In this document: one piece after another, positions 1 to 12,500 of the stretch
How positions within the stretch are numbered: position 1 is the first letter of the stretch
Layout of the letters: each line of letters starts with the position of its first letter
Assembly: GCA_032207245.1 (NCBI GenBank)
Contig: CM063504.1
Location: forward strand, 20,220,426-20,284,425
Length of the DNA: 64,000 nt
Source of the DNA: Pardosa pseudoannulata
Taxonomy: Eukaryota; Arthropoda; Arachnida; Araneae; Lycosidae
Direction: 5' to 3'
Position numbers and translations under genes: made by a program
Notes under the pieces: generated by a model
What the model was told of the DNA's origin: nothing
Seen by the model: the letters and a program-made list of their open reading frames with translations, nothing else
Database searches by the model: none

Positions 1-1380
1 AAGTATAAAAAATATTTATATAAATGAATAACAGCATAGGCAGACATTTTGTTAGGGTGACACTGAGTGCTAGTGAAAATTTTAAAAAGCATCTATAAAG
101 CTTGTGCTAAAAATGTATAAAATTAATTATTACTATTAACATATAAGCAGCTTTAAATGTTGCAGGGAACTTGTTATAAGATAGTGTGCTTTTTTAAAAA
201 GTGATAAAAATTATGCGCTTACATACACTTCGAGTAAAAGTCATAGGTACTTTTTTACTAGCTATGTATTCGTGTTTTTTCTGTTATGCAAAAGATTCGA
301 ATATCATTCAATAGACAGCCTATTTATACTGTACAAAACAATACTTTAAAATTTTAAATAGATTATATATTTCTCTTTCTGAATGTAATATATAATTGAA
401 GATGAAGCACCTTGGATAAAAATTGAATAGTTTTCTATTTCATAGCTTTGCAGGATTTGTTTTTCTGTTTCTACTAAACAGGACTTCGACAGTTGAATTC
501 ATAAGATGAAACAAAATAAAACTTATTCTTTATCTCAACAACATATCTTACTTTCTTATGAAATGATATAGGGGGAAGCTTCTCGAGTTGTATCTCTGCC
601 AATATTTTAATTAAAGAGCTAAAAACAGCTAATCTGGTGACATTGTGAAATGTATTGAATCAGTCGTATTGTTTTCAATGGTCATCAACGAAAAACGCCC
701 GTGTTCTATAAACGACCCTAAGAAGTAAGTTTTGGTGCTTTGTCTCTAAATTTCTAAGTATATTATTAGCTTTTTTAATTAGTAGATGATTTGCTGGTAC
801 CTATTTTTATCTTTAATTTGTAGTAATTACTACTTGGTTGTAACGATGATTAGATGCGCTATTCCAATATTACAGATTTAAGCAATATGTTATACCATTT
901 ATGATTCAAATCCCATAGTCCTATCTTTTTCATATATAATTTATTATTTTTATTATTTTCATCAAAAATATATGTGTTTTTGGATTTATAGCAATTTCGG
1001 GTAGACAATATGTGTTTAAAAGTTAAAATGTAACGCCTAGGACGTATTTCCCGGGGATACGTAGCTTTATTAACTATATTTTTCTGTTATTAGCCCCCAT
1101 ATATATATATATATATTTAAACTAAATGGTTTTCAATACTTCTATTACATGATTTATTCGAGTTTATCATAGTGTCCTGTAATGAATCTGATTTAGCGTG
1201 CCATAATTGCTCAGGAGGTGCTTTTTATATGCAAATACGCAGGAGTCAACTTAGGCGATGGTGTGTGGAGGCCAGAGATCAGTGTATTTTGCTAGGAGAA
1301 TTTAAAATTGTTGAGATTTATCCGAAGTTGAAAGTCCGTTCAAGAATTTGTTTGATTTGGTTATGGGCAACTGCCAAAAT
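1..1380. other. AT-rich sequence, no gene recognised
   Basis: No open frame here resembles a protein. Positions 51-75 (GAGTGCTAGTG) resemble 5515-5535, and about 180-270 loosely resembles 32850-32950. These suggest old dispersed repeats whose ends I cannot define. A short AT microsatellite lies near 1098-1120. Confidence 0.5.
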
Positions 1381-1430
1381 TTTGCAAGAAGAGGGCTAAT
1401 GAGATCGAGACCTACTGATTAAAGCCGACA
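1381..1430 (-). repeat. Fragment of tRNA-derived SINE family 1
   Basis: The stretch GGGCTAATGAGATCGAGACC followed by TTAAAGCCGA matches the part downstream of the tRNA-like head in the better copies at 16326-16505 and 60361-60533, read on the minus strand. Only this part survives; the head with the RNA polymerase III boxes is missing. Confidence 0.45.
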
Positions 1431-2712
1431 TATATGCCAGAGGGCTTACAGTATTTACTGGGGTCTTACAGTATGTAAACAAGAATGCTTTTGCTAATGT
1501 TTTGATAATAAAAATTCGTTTCTATTTTATTTGTATATTTTTGGTTGATTCGGGGATTTTACCTAGGGTGCGATTTGAGCAAAAATTTATCGTATGCCTT
1601 AGATTGGCAATGATGTTAACCGCGAGACCTCTGGAGCTCGTCCTAAACTTATTTTACCATTGACTAACAATAGGGGTAGATCCATAGCGGATTTCAATTA
1701 TTAAAAAAATAATATAGTAACAAATTAAAACTATTCTTCCGAAAAACATAGATTTTTTCATAGGATCATATTTTAAGTTAGCCAAATCTTGAAAAATTAT
1801 CAGAAACTGTGCAATGTCAAGTGAGTGCAAAATAAAAAGAAACAATTTCTTAATTTTATTACTTTGTAATTTCTTGTAAAATTTTGCATCTAAATTATCC
1901 CAATGCATTTTTTAAACAATAACTTTCTTTTTATTCCTGCAGTTTTTGAAATGTTTTAAATTTAAGGACCAATTCTAAAAAAACATTTGTAGTCAGTCAT
2001 AGGTAGTCATCGTCTGAACTCAAGTCTTTAAAAAAATGATTCGATCTCATAAGTAGCTCCTAAAAAGCTTACCAATATTTTTGATCACTTAAAAAGCTCT
2101 TGTAAAATACACCAATTTGTAAGTAAATACATTCTAAAACAACGCAGGTATACTTTTACCAAAACAATAGCCTCAAAATTTGGCCACACCTCTGTATCAT
2201 AGCTTTTAATTGCTTTAGTTGACATTTTTTATTTTTAAAAATCACAGTAGACAATTTTATTACTGTTGGGAATTATTTACAAGGTGTGTTGAAGCTTGAG
2301 GTAAGATACTGATATCCGTGTAGAAAAGGATATGAAGGACATGTAAAATTTTGACAAAAGCAGCAGCACGATAACTGTCTCATCTCGACAATACAAAACA
2401 AGATATTGAGACTTAGGCACCACAAGTGTACGCAGGTAAGTGAGATGTTGAAGAAGAAAGAAAGAATTTTAATTTTAAACTTAAGAAAAAGAAAACAATA
2501 TATACATGTATATATATAAATTGTATTAAAAATACCTACCTAAAAATAGCATATAGAAACATAATGAAAGTTTAAATAAATATTACGATTTAAGTTTGTA
2601 GAATGATATCTAATTATTGCAGGTACGTGCCATCAACAATTGTTCAGGGTAGGCAGATTGTAGAAAATTGTGAACTAGGCTAAAAATAATATATACAGTA
2701 AAATTGCTGTAC
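1431..2712. other. AT-rich sequence, no gene recognised
   Basis: No coding sequence, RNA gene or bounded repeat was recognised between the SINE fragment and the target duplication of the hAT-like element. Confidence 0.5.
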
Positions 2713-2720
2713 ATTAGCAC
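2713..2720. repeat. Left 8-bp target-site duplication (ATTAGCAC)
   Basis: ATTAGCAC occurs immediately before the element start at 2721 and again immediately after its end, at 4263-4270. An exact 8-bp duplication is the hallmark of hAT-superfamily insertion. Confidence 0.85.
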
Positions 2721-2876
2721 TAGAGATGTAAAAAACCCCGAATTTTGAAGAGGTGGGAATAAATCCGGGAATTTTGGGAAGAAACCATTTTAACAATGTT
2801 TACATTTATTTTTTCAACAGTGGCTGTTTAAAAACTAGCATATTATTTCTCAGAGATTTTTTTTTACTTATATATA

Positions 2877-3258
2877 TGTAATCGTCCAGGGGACCAACCC
2901 CGAACTTACATTTGAAAACTTCTTTTTAAATTGCCCCTATTATTTTAATCAGCCCGGGCATGCTGGTCTGCCAAGAGTCCGCTAATCGTCTGTTGGAAAG
3001 AAACGCATAGTCGTCGTGGCCAAACGTAATCTTTATTCATCCGATCAAAATTGCACAAAATCCAGAACCGGCACTAAACCGGACGATGTCAGTACGCTTT
3101 CTCTCTAATTAATGCCAACCTTCTGCGAGAGACGGCTAAAACCCGTGTGTGTGAAAATGCTGAGGCAACTGTTTTAATTGCTTATAGAGAGTAACCTTTG
3201 ACTAGAGCCATCTGCTAAAGTGTGGCGTTCCAGATGACTATTATAGCTGATCATTACA
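2877..3258 (-). mobile_element. Probable solo LTR inside hAT copy 1
   Basis: On the minus strand this 382-bp segment starts TGTAATGATC and ends GGACGATTACA. It carries an AATAAA-type signal in GAATAAAGATTACG, as LTRs do, and is more GC-rich than its surroundings. The corresponding place in the other hAT copy lacks it. No clean target duplication is seen (left flank ATATA, right flank GATTT), so the boundaries could be wrong or one flank may have changed. Confidence 0.4.
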
Positions 3259-3489
3259 GATTTTTACTGGGAGAGTTATAACTTCCTAATTAAAAATGCC
3301 AGTTATATCATTTTCTGTTTTGGGAATCATAGAAAGAATTTCGGTTTGGCTGAAGGAAGGAAAACATCCTCGTTTAAATTGGGTGGCTGGGAAATATGGT
3401 TAACATAAAGAGAAGAAATTTAGATGTAGAATAATGAATGGGGAAAAGGGATAATTTTAAAATAGGTTTTAGGGCTTAGATATTGATAT

Positions 3490-3595
<106 letters not shown>

Positions 3596-4262
3596 GAAAT
3601 AATAGCAATGAGCATTTAAATGATTTTATAGTAGTATTTATGTAATTAATTACCCTGTTAGTCTTATCAAATACATAACTGGTTGCTTCAATTTTAATGG
3701 ATAATATAATAATTATATACATTATTTTTTTTATCATTATTTATTATGTAAATTGCTTTATGCTAAACATCGTTAAATTTAAAATAACAGTTTATTATTT
3801 TTTTGTAATGCATATATCATATAAAGGTGTAATCAAGCGACACTGTTGCATTGTGTTCAATTCCTACACACACACATTATATATATATAGATGTTATTCA
3901 AGAAAAATAATGATTTATGGGTTTTGTAACACTACAGATTTTTGCCTCATATTTATGTAATAATAAATATATTGGATATTTCCCAAACGAAAAATATATT
4001 CATACCTTCATGCTAAACATGATATCTTGCCAGATATAGTTAGTTAATCCCAATTATTCATTTTTTTTCATAGCATATATTAGTTAAATTTTGTGATAAT
4101 ATCAACTTTTGAGGTCTATAACAAAGACAGAAAACAATTGTGGTTGTCATTGTGTCATAGGAATTGGCTACTTCAAAATTCCCATGTTTTGGAAATTTTC
4201 AAAATTCCCTTCCCAAAAAACCCTTTTTTTTCCCCGGGTTTTTTCCACTGCTCACAACTCTA

Positions 4263-4270
4263 ATTAGCAC
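4263..4270. repeat. Right 8-bp target-site duplication (ATTAGCAC)
   Basis: Exact match to 2713-2720, directly after the hAT-like right end. Confidence 0.85.
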
Positions 4271-5752
4271 ACAACCTCGGTAACTTTTGGTCACAATGGA
4301 ATAATATTTTTCTTTTTCTTCATGGAAAGAGACTTCCATGGAAACGGAACATATTTTTGCCCTATCACCTCAGCAAATTCCCACTCTCACCATGAGTGGT
4401 CGAATACTCCATGCCTTAATCCCTCACAAAAAATTCTGTCTGGAGAAAACTTCCACCACCTAATAGCAATACTACGTTAGCTCGAATATTGCGAATAAAA
4501 AGGCAGGGTAGAATCGTGCCTACCGTATTCACAAAAAGTAGAATATTTCGCATTTTGTGCATTATAATCATATTAATATTTAATTTTTTTATATATGGGG
4601 CATACTTAGAAATAATTAAAATATGGCCTCTGCAATATTTCGTTAGACACTACCTACCTTGACTAACTAGACGGCACGTCCCGGAATTATTTTATTCATG
4701 AAAAGTGAAAAACTTTTACACAGTACTGTTTATTTATGGTGGAAAATTTAAGGATTAATATAAAAACACCACTTTTTAAATCTTGTTAATGTTGGTTAAC
4801 TTCCAAAGTGTTGCCAAATGAAATTGCTAACAAAGAATATTTTTCATACTGATAGGAGGAAACAGACCTTTACAAACATGGTTATACATATATACGGTTT
4901 TACTGAAAATAAACTCGCACGAGCCAACAAGTATAAAAAGAGATAATTATCGCCCTTTTGGATTGATAGAGGGATATCATTTGGAAGGATCGATTTCTTC
5001 AACGGCCAAACGTACAAAGTTTCAGACTCTATTCAATATGTTTTTCGAGGAACAATGAATCCAATTGGGTTTTCACTTATTATTACAGAACGATTCTCAT
5101 ACATATATATCAGTACACGTACTCTACTTTAGCTTATCAGTGAATCTGAATACGAAATGACTGGTTTGTTTATTTCGCGATTTTGTTCTCGGGTTTTTAA
5201 AACTTATTAATTACTTAAAATTTTTATTTAATTATTCAGATCCTCTACACTCATTATTATTATTAATAATGAAAAACTTAGAACTTTTAAAACGACATCA
5301 TAATCAGTTTTTTTTAAAAATCAATTACCCTTGAAATATTGGTGTTCTAATACCTCTAAACTTATTTTGACTCATTTTCTGAAGCAACGACAAAAGAGTT
5401 GATTAAACTGTGTAGGACGTTTCGGTATAGGTATTCTAGTTTAATACTATACATTTCTGTGCATTTTAAAACAAATTTTCCATTATACCCATTTTAAAGC
5501 GGATTTATAAATGTGACAATGAGTGCTAGTGTTTAGCTTGCACAAGTTTCTAGTAGATCACGAATATTATATTCAAGTGTATGCTATCTTGTCTGAAGAC
5601 GTGTATACAGAAATTGAGCAAATTATAATGTTTTTGAATGCATCTTACAATTTATCTAATGCCATCTAATCTTTTCTCGAGTGTATCGCTATCGAGAAAA
5701 TATTTTTTTAAACCAACTTTACATTTTAGTACAAACATTTTCCAAATTAATA
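4271..5752. other. No gene recognised
   Basis: AT-rich sequence. A slightly less AT-rich patch at about 4316-4500 has no frame or repeat boundary that I can support. Confidence 0.5.
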
Positions 5753-5964
5753 TCACACTGTTTGCTTTCGGTTCGGTTTCTTGGCGATTTCTTCATCTTC
5801 ATCTTTTTCTGAAAATTCTGCTGTGCAGGAGACGGATCTGGCCATGGCGACACTTGTTAGGCCATCTACGACGGAAGGACTGGCACAGTTGCTTGTCGTC
5901 TGTGATAATTGCCGTTCTCCGCTTATGGAGCTGGCAAAAGACGGTGTTTTGCTTGCAGCAATAA
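5753..5964 (-). CDS. Candidate 3'-terminal coding exon of an unidentified host gene
   Basis: On the minus strand a pyrimidine-rich tract followed by TTTGCAG (5965 upward) forms a good splice acceptor. The 212 bases after it stay open for 70 codons (entry phase with two leading bases) and end in TGA at 5755-5753. The predicted tail is rich in Ser, Thr and Ala, then acidic (EKDEDEE), and ends in the basic stretch KKPNRKQTV. The segment is visibly less AT-rich than its surroundings, as expected of coding DNA. No domain was recognised, no further exon was found, and no obvious polyadenylation signal follows. The plus strand is also open across part of this interval, which lowers confidence. It could be a transposon-derived fragment instead. 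Confidence 0.3.
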
Positions 5965-6265
5965 CTGCAAATAAAAAACAGTTAAACATTTTTATAGTTA
6001 ATGTATATAAAAAAAGAATACATGCATATGAAAAGCAATTAGTCTTCAAATAAGGCAAGACAAAAGTTTCGGATGTGTTAAATACTCTAAACCGTAATTT
6101 GGTCCAAACAGGTAAAACGCTTCTTCAGCATCGGTTTAGTTTGGTATGAAGGCTAGTGAGACAGGGGCTACTGCTTACGAGGAGGCAGAGACCTATTTAC
6201 AGGGCCAAGTTCGGCACTTTGGTCTCGGAGTATACCAGTTCGTAGCCATTTGTTTCTAAGTAGGC

Positions 6266-6507
6266 TTAACCCTTTCGTGGGCCATTTATTTCTCACTCCA
6301 CGTTTCTAAACTTTCAAAACAGAGCTGCTAATTTTATTCAATCGATCGAACAATTGATGGCAGTGCAAAACCGAAGCGGGAATCAGTCTTCCCGTCGTTT
6401 CAATAACAAGACCAATATATTATAATGAGTTTTGCGCTTCCCACAGGTGTACTTTGTAAGATCGTGTGGGTGGGAAGTAATTTTCCCATGGCCCACGAAA
6501 GGGTTAA
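6266..6507. mobile_element. piggyBac-like MITE, family P1 (TTAA-flanked)
   Basis: Inverted termini CCCTTTCGTGGGCCA (from 6270) and TGGCCCACGAAAGGG (to 6503) are perfect over 15 bp and directly flanked by TTAA on both sides (6266-6269 and 6504-6507). TTAA target duplications with ends beginning CCC are characteristic of piggyBac. The 234-bp element has no coding capacity. Confidence 0.8.
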
Positions 6508-6620
6508 AGGGCTCGAGGTGGTTTACTGAACAATGTGCGGGACTTTTAGGGAGGAGTTCTATTTTGAGCATAGTAGGCACACTAAATACCTCCCTCTACA
6601 CTCAGAAAACGTACAGGTTA

Positions 6621-6674
6621 AATCTGTGGGTCTGGATGTCCCATCCAGAGAAGGGACATCCAAATCCACAGATT
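6621..6674. repeat. Imperfect hairpin
   Basis: AATCTGTGG and TGGATGTCCC on the left are answered by GGGACATCCA and CCACAGATT on the right, giving a 54-bp inverted repeat with a three-base internal bulge and a short loop. It may be the heart of a small foldback element or a hairpin RNA; no boundaries beyond it are visible. Confidence 0.6.
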
Positions 6675-6999
6675 CACGTCCCTTGTCTGGAAGCCTTTTG
6701 GCTTATGTAATATTATTCTTTGTAAAATATTTTAATGTTTTTGTTGATTGTGGATATGAATATCTCTTTCCCTTCCTGTGGCTTCGGCGGTTGTTAACCT
6801 TTATGATTCGCCGTGGGAGTGAGTGTTATCTGTTATCTGTCCCTTCTTTGGAAGAGAGATACGAAATCTATATCAAAAATTTCTTCTTCCTTAGGAGAAT
6901 CATATTTGAGGGAACCTTCCAACTTGGCATCACAAAACGGATAACACCCGTAAGGGTAGGCGGCGAGTTGCGAATTAGTGAATTACCCATCAGTAAGTC

Positions 7000-7110
7000 T
7001 CTTCAGCCTGAGATGACCTAGTAGATATCGTACGGCGTTACAACCCGGAGTTACGGGTTCGAACCTGGTACACTCACGAAACAGGTGCGTGTACAGAGAA
7101 TATGTAGAAT
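7000..7110 (+). repeat. tRNA-like SINE head
   Basis: TGACCTAGTAG resembles an RNA polymerase III A box, and GGGTTCGAACC about 50 bp downstream matches the B box consensus. The intervening bases do not fold into a canonical tRNA that I can support, so this is a tRNA-derived repeat rather than a tRNA gene. It directly precedes a family 1 SINE in the opposite orientation. Confidence 0.45.
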
Positions 7111-7214
7111 AAATGTGTGGAGGTGGATGTCCTTTCGATGGGAGACTGGCAGGAGTGAGAGAGTTACAGAATGAGCAAAAATTCCCACCTCTGAGGATGA
7201 TCAAAGTTGAGAGA

Positions 7215-7377
7215 ATTGGTTGGTTTGGAGCGCTACCGTCTATTGTTTTGTTACGCGAGAACTTTGATCGGAATTTACTACTTAAAACTTATTTCGGACA
7301 GCTACGGACATCCATTCCAGCAGTGGAATTAGAATCTACGAATTCACCGAAGAACAGCGCCATGACCAAATGCTATC
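7215..7377 (-). repeat. SINE family 1, degenerate copy
   Basis: On the minus strand the order is degenerate head, B-box remnant, GATGTCCGTAG, then the tail CAAAACAATAGACGGTAGCG and CCAAACCAACC. It matches the copies at 16326-16505 and 60361-60533 with many substitutions. Confidence 0.55.
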
Positions 7378-8686
7378 ATTAAGCCAAAATGAAGGAAATC
7401 GCCAGCATTGTATCCCGAGGGCGTTTCACCCGTCATAGTAGGTGACTCATTGTACATTTTCAAAGTAGATCCCAACTTAATTTGTATGATGATGTAAAAC
7501 ACTGACAGTAACTGAAAATTATTATATCATGTATATATTACTACTTCTTTTATCGTATTTTCAGTTATAACAATTTAATAATACATTATTTTTTATTCAT
7601 AATAAACAAAAAGGAATCTCTAAACGCATTAAGCTTTGTAAAAAAAGGGGTAAAAATAGAGTGAAATTTCCATAATAATTTTTTATATGAAGAGAAAATT
7701 CTCGTAACGCATCGTATTAAAAATTTACTCTTCTAATTTCCCGGCTGCTAATACAATAAGTTCAAAGACTACTAAAATAATAATTTTCCTTTTTACTCTA
7801 GCTCCAAAACACGAATTAAATTACTTTCAAATTGATTATCTACTTGACACTGTTCTGTTCGCGATCCCTGATCTTGCTTGAAATGCTTTTGGCGAAGCCG
7901 ATCAGAAATTTTTTTCTTTTTCTTTTTTCGACATCAGTTTCGGGAAGCGCATTTCCCATAATTGAAGCCATTTGTCTCACTTTAATTTAATTCTTGATCT
8001 TTTTTCTCTTATTGCAGTGAATCCAATTTTAAGCTGTTTACTGCTGAGACACAATTTTACTTTTTACTTTTCCCGAATAAAATAAAAAGAATTATTCTCT
8101 TTTTTTTATTGAGGTGTAAAATTACGAGGTATTGCTAGGTACTATGAATGCTTATTATCTTTTCTTTTTTTGAATAATCGAAGTGATACGACGTATTACT
8201 TTTACGAAAATTTGCTGTCAAGTAACGTGATAGTTTAGAAATTCTTTTATTACTTAAGCCTCTATTGTTAGAATACTGATTTGCACATGTATTTTTTTAA
8301 ACACGATTGTAGGGCCAACATTTACTTATTTGATAAATCTTTCTTCGTATCTGATCAATTTTTGAATATATAAATATATATGTGTATCCTCTTAATTAGT
8401 ATAGAAATTTATTTACAGGCAAAGAGATCATGCGAGAACATTCCAGAATGCTTATAACTGACTTTGACGCTTGTGGTTTTTCATAAGTATTGCAGTGGAC
8501 TGTAAATTTGTCAGGCTCGCATTTTTAGTTTACATATGCGGACCTACGTTCTGCATGTGAGAAAATATTATTAACCATATCTGATTTGAATTGGATAATA
8601 ATAGTTATATAGTTAGTGAAAAGATTTTTGTTCTCGTCATTGACTGTGTTTTCAATTATTGGATATGATGAATTAAATATTTGTAT

Positions 8687-8688
<2 letters not shown>
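7378..8688. other. No gene recognised
   Basis: AT-rich sequence without a supported frame, RNA or bounded repeat. Confidence 0.5.

Positions 8689-8722
<34 letters not shown>
8689..8722. repeat. Short (CA)n(TA)n tract
   Basis: CA repeat passing into TA repeat just before the outer MITE end at 8727. Confidence 0.9.
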
Positions 8723-8775
8723 CATACAGGGTGTTTCAAAAATGACCGGTATATTTGAAAAATCAATAAAAACTA

Positions 8776-8783
8776 ACGGACAG
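8776..8783. repeat. Left 8-bp target-site duplication (ACGGACAG)
   Basis: ACGGACAG directly precedes the hAT-like left end and recurs at 15264-15271 after its right end (copy A) and at 20177-20184 (copy B). Confidence 0.85.
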
Positions 8784-8965
8784 TAGAGATGTAAAAAACC
8801 TGGAATTTTGAAGAGGAGGGAATAAACCAGGGAATTTTGGGGAATAAACCCGGAATTTTGGGAACTTTAGGAAGAAATCATTTTAACAATGTTTACATTT
8901 ATTTTTTCAACAGTGGCTATTTAAGAACTAGCATATTATTTCTAAGAGTTTTTTTTACTTTTGCA

Positions 8966-9003
8966 ATATATATATATATATATATGTATGTATATATATA
9001 TTA

Positions 9004-9062
<59 letters not shown>
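8966..9062. repeat. (TA)n microsatellite at gypsy 5' boundary
   Basis: TA repeat with a few interruptions, ending exactly at the TG of the 5' LTR. It corresponds to the microsatellite carried by the hAT family. Confidence 0.9.
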
Positions 9063-9066
<4 letters not shown>

Positions 9067-9383
9067 GGAGCCTGGATGACATCGAACACCAGATTTGATG
9101 AGCGCTTAGAGCAAACGAACTTTCACTTCTACAGTATGGCAACAACCCTCCCGAGTGGAACGCCGAGATTGACAGACTTAAGCTGGACAGTACCGAGTGC
9201 AGACGGCACTACCGACTGATCGCCAAGACGGGCGCTTATGTTATGCCAGATGGGCACCGATGTCAACTCTCATTCCCTAGACACCATATAATTTGTACAT
9301 AAGTTGTAAATAGTTTTAATTAAATAAGTTAGTGTTTGTTAAGCTTTGGAGCATCTTTCCACCGTGGGAATAAACCTCCCACA
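9063..9383 (+). repeat. Gypsy 5' LTR (321 bp)
   Basis: Starts TGTGGGAG and ends CCTCCCACA, giving the TG...CA ends with a short inverted repeat (TGTGGGAG / CTCCCACA). TATAAT at 9287-9292 is a possible core promoter, and AATAAA at 9369-9374 is a polyadenylation signal. It differs from the complete LTR at 18860-19180 at two positions: A versus C in GATGAGCGC, and T versus C in CCAGATGGG. Confidence 0.95.
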
Positions 9384-9387
9384 ATTT

Positions 9388-9405
9388 TGGGGGCTCGGCC
9401 GGGAT
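9388..9405 (+). promoter_or_regulatory. Primer binding site, tRNA-Pro type
   Basis: TGGGGGCTCGGCCGGGAT lies four bases after the 5' LTR. It differs at one position from the well-known tRNA-Pro primer site TGGGGGCTCGTCCGGGAT, so first-strand synthesis is inferred to start from tRNA-Pro. The G at the tenth base is the only mismatch. Confidence 0.75.
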
Positions 9406-9540
9406 CTGGATTTTCCGTGATATGATGTGGATCTTTCTTGATATGGATGTTCTATAAAGTGGATTTTGCGTCTTGAAAGAAGACCGGCAATTCTGTGAGT
9501 ACAAAACATTTTGCTTTCGTTTTTGAATAAGTAAATAGAG

Positions 9541-12500
9541 ATGGCATTTTTGTCGAGAGCACGTAAAATTGATTTGCTAACTTTAATTGATGAGCTAGGA
9601 CTAGATGCTGCAGATGATGCTAAAGTCGCTGATTTAATTAAAATCATTACCGGTTCCAAAACTTATGATGAGAACTTTTGTAAAGATCGATTAGATGTTA
9701 TTACTGTTGAAAGACAAGAAAAAGAAAAATTAAGAAAAGAGGAAGCAGAAGCAAATCGTGAATTTGAACTCAAAAAACTTGAATTGGAGTTAAATACTAA
9801 AAAAATTAGCGGTGTTTCGGTTTCGCCTCCCGGTTTAAAAAAACAGAATTTGTTGAAACTAATGACACGTTATGATATGTCCGGTGACATAAGTGTTTAT
9901 TTGAAATTATTTGAAAGGCAAATCAGTCGAATCGATATTCCTAAAGAAGATTGGGTTACGCATTTACTCCCGTTGCTTCCATTAGAAATTGTAAGCATTA
10001 TTGCCCGAGAACCCGATCCGTCGGCTAATGAGTATGATCACATTAAAAAGTTGCTTTTGAAACGCTTTAAGTTGACCCCTGAACAATTTAGACAAAAATT
10101 TGTTCATCACAAGAAACAATCGTCCGCCTCATGGCGCGATTTCGCTTTTGAGCTCAAAAATTATTTCGAAGAATGGATTATTGGTTTAGAAGTCGAAACT
10201 TTTGAAAATTTAAAGGAACTTTTGGTCGCAGATCAAATAAAACAGCGAATACCTCCTGATGCACGTGAACATTTTTTAGATGACTTGGCCAAGATTAAAA
10301 ATATCGATGAATTAGTTAATAAACTAGATGAATACGAAACCGCGAGACATAATTTCAGAAAGGGAACCAATGTAAACGTACATACAGCTGAAAATATTAA
10401 TAAGGAATTACTGAATAAAGATTCCGGGAAATCAGCATCAATTATCCGTGCTCGGAATAATGATTTTAAGTCGAGAATGAAATTTAATTATAGTAATGGT
10501 TCAAGAAATGATAAGCCAAAGATGCGCTGTTATAATTGTAATTTATTTGGTCATAAATCTTCAGATTGTGTAAATAAAAAAGAGGGTCCCAAATGTTTTA
10601 AATGTTCAAAATTTGGACATACCTCTAATATGTGTGACGAAAAGAAAGAATCTTTAATTTCAAAAACAATAAATGGCTGTAACAGAATCGAAATGAAAGC
10701 TGAAGTTCAAGGTGTAAATGTAAGTGTACTGTGTGATTCAGGATCAGAACTTTCATTAATGAGTTACGATTTCTATGTTAAAATTGGATCACCTAAGTTA
10801 ACTTTCAGTAATATATTTTTGACGGGAATCGGAAGTGAAGAAGTTTCACCTATTGGGTTCTTTCATTCCGAAATATCCTTTGATAAATGTGTAATTGAAA
10901 CTGATATTTATGTTCTCAGAAAATTATGTCATGAAGTAATTATTGGGACGGATGTGATTAATAAACTAAATATTTCAATTAATGAAAAGGGCGTTGAAGT
11001 CTTGGGAAAAAGGAATTCATTTTTTGTCAGTTACACTAAGATTAACCACAGAGTTTCAACTAACGAAAAAATAACGGAAACACCTGCTCCGCTATGTCTG
11101 GACTCTGAGCTTGTGCTGGCGTCAGAAAGAGGAGGAAATGAATTCTTGTTTTGTTTAGCGAATGCAATAAATATAGATGAGTTAGATTTATCACATGTTG
11201 CTGACACTATGATAAAGAATAAATTATTCGATTTGATTAAGGGATATAAGGCAGTTAAAACCAAAACACTTGATTTAAAAATGAAAATAGTGTTGAATGA
11301 CGATATACCAATCTCTCAAAATCCGCGTAGATTCGCTTTTAAGGAACAGAAAATCATTGACGCTCAGATTGAACAATGGCTCAACGATGGTATAATTAAA
11401 GAGAGTAGTTCGGATTATGCTGCTCCGGTAGTGTTGTGTAAAAAGAAAGATAACTCCTACAGGCTTTGTATTGATTATAGAAAATTAAATAAGAAAATTG
11501 TAAAAGATAAATTCCCTCTGCCACTGATATCTGATATTCTAGACCGTTTGGAAGACGCTAAAGTGTTCAGTACATTAGATCTCAAAAATGGGTTTTTCCA
11601 CGTAGACATAGATGAGAATAACACTAAGTACACAGCGTTCGTGACGCATAATGGTATTTATGAATTTCTGAAAGTACCTTTTGGCTTATGCAACAGTCCA
11701 AGTATGTTCCAAAGATACATATACACCGTCTTTCGAGAATTATTAAAAGATGGAACTTTACTTATCTACATGGACGATTTGATAATACCCGCAAAAGATG
11801 AGAACGAATGTTTAGAAAAATTACATAAAGTATTTACTAGAGCTTCGGAGTATGGATTACAGATTAATTTTAAAAAGTGTCAGTTCTTAAAACGTAAGAT
11901 TGAATTTTTAGGTCATGTTTTAGAAAACGGAACAATTCAACCATCTCCTTCTAAGACCAAAGCAGTTCGAAATTTTCCCCAGCCAAATAATTGCAAACAA
12001 GTACAGAGTTTCCTAGGACTCATGGGATATTTTCGAAAGTTTATCCCTGGATATGCCGAAATTGCTAAACCCCTTAGTGACTTACTCCGGAACGATACAG
12101 AATTTAAATTTGGATTAGAACAACGAGAAGCATTTTGTAGATTAAAAGAAATTCTCTCTAACAACCCACTTTTACGTACATTTAAACAAGGATCTCCTTT
12201 AGAGTTGCACACTGACGCAAGCAGTAAAGGATTAGGGGCTGTATTACTTCAGTTGTCACACGACGGTAAATATTATCCTGTCGAGTACATGAGCAAAAAA
12301 ACAACGTTGCAGCAGGAAAAACTGTGCAGTTACGAATTAGAGGCTCTTGCTGTTATAGAAGCAGTTAAAAAATTCAGGCATTATCTGTTAGGCTCTAAAT
12401 TCAAAATTGTAACCGATTGTAGTGCATTCCAAAAAACTTTAGATAAAAAAGACCTAACTCCAAAGATTGCTAGATGGGCCATGTTCCTCGAAGACTTTGA

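Noticed and set aside
5781..6053. Plus-strand 90-codon frame
   Set aside because: It overlaps the better minus-strand exon candidate and runs on into AT-rich low-complexity sequence at its C-terminus.
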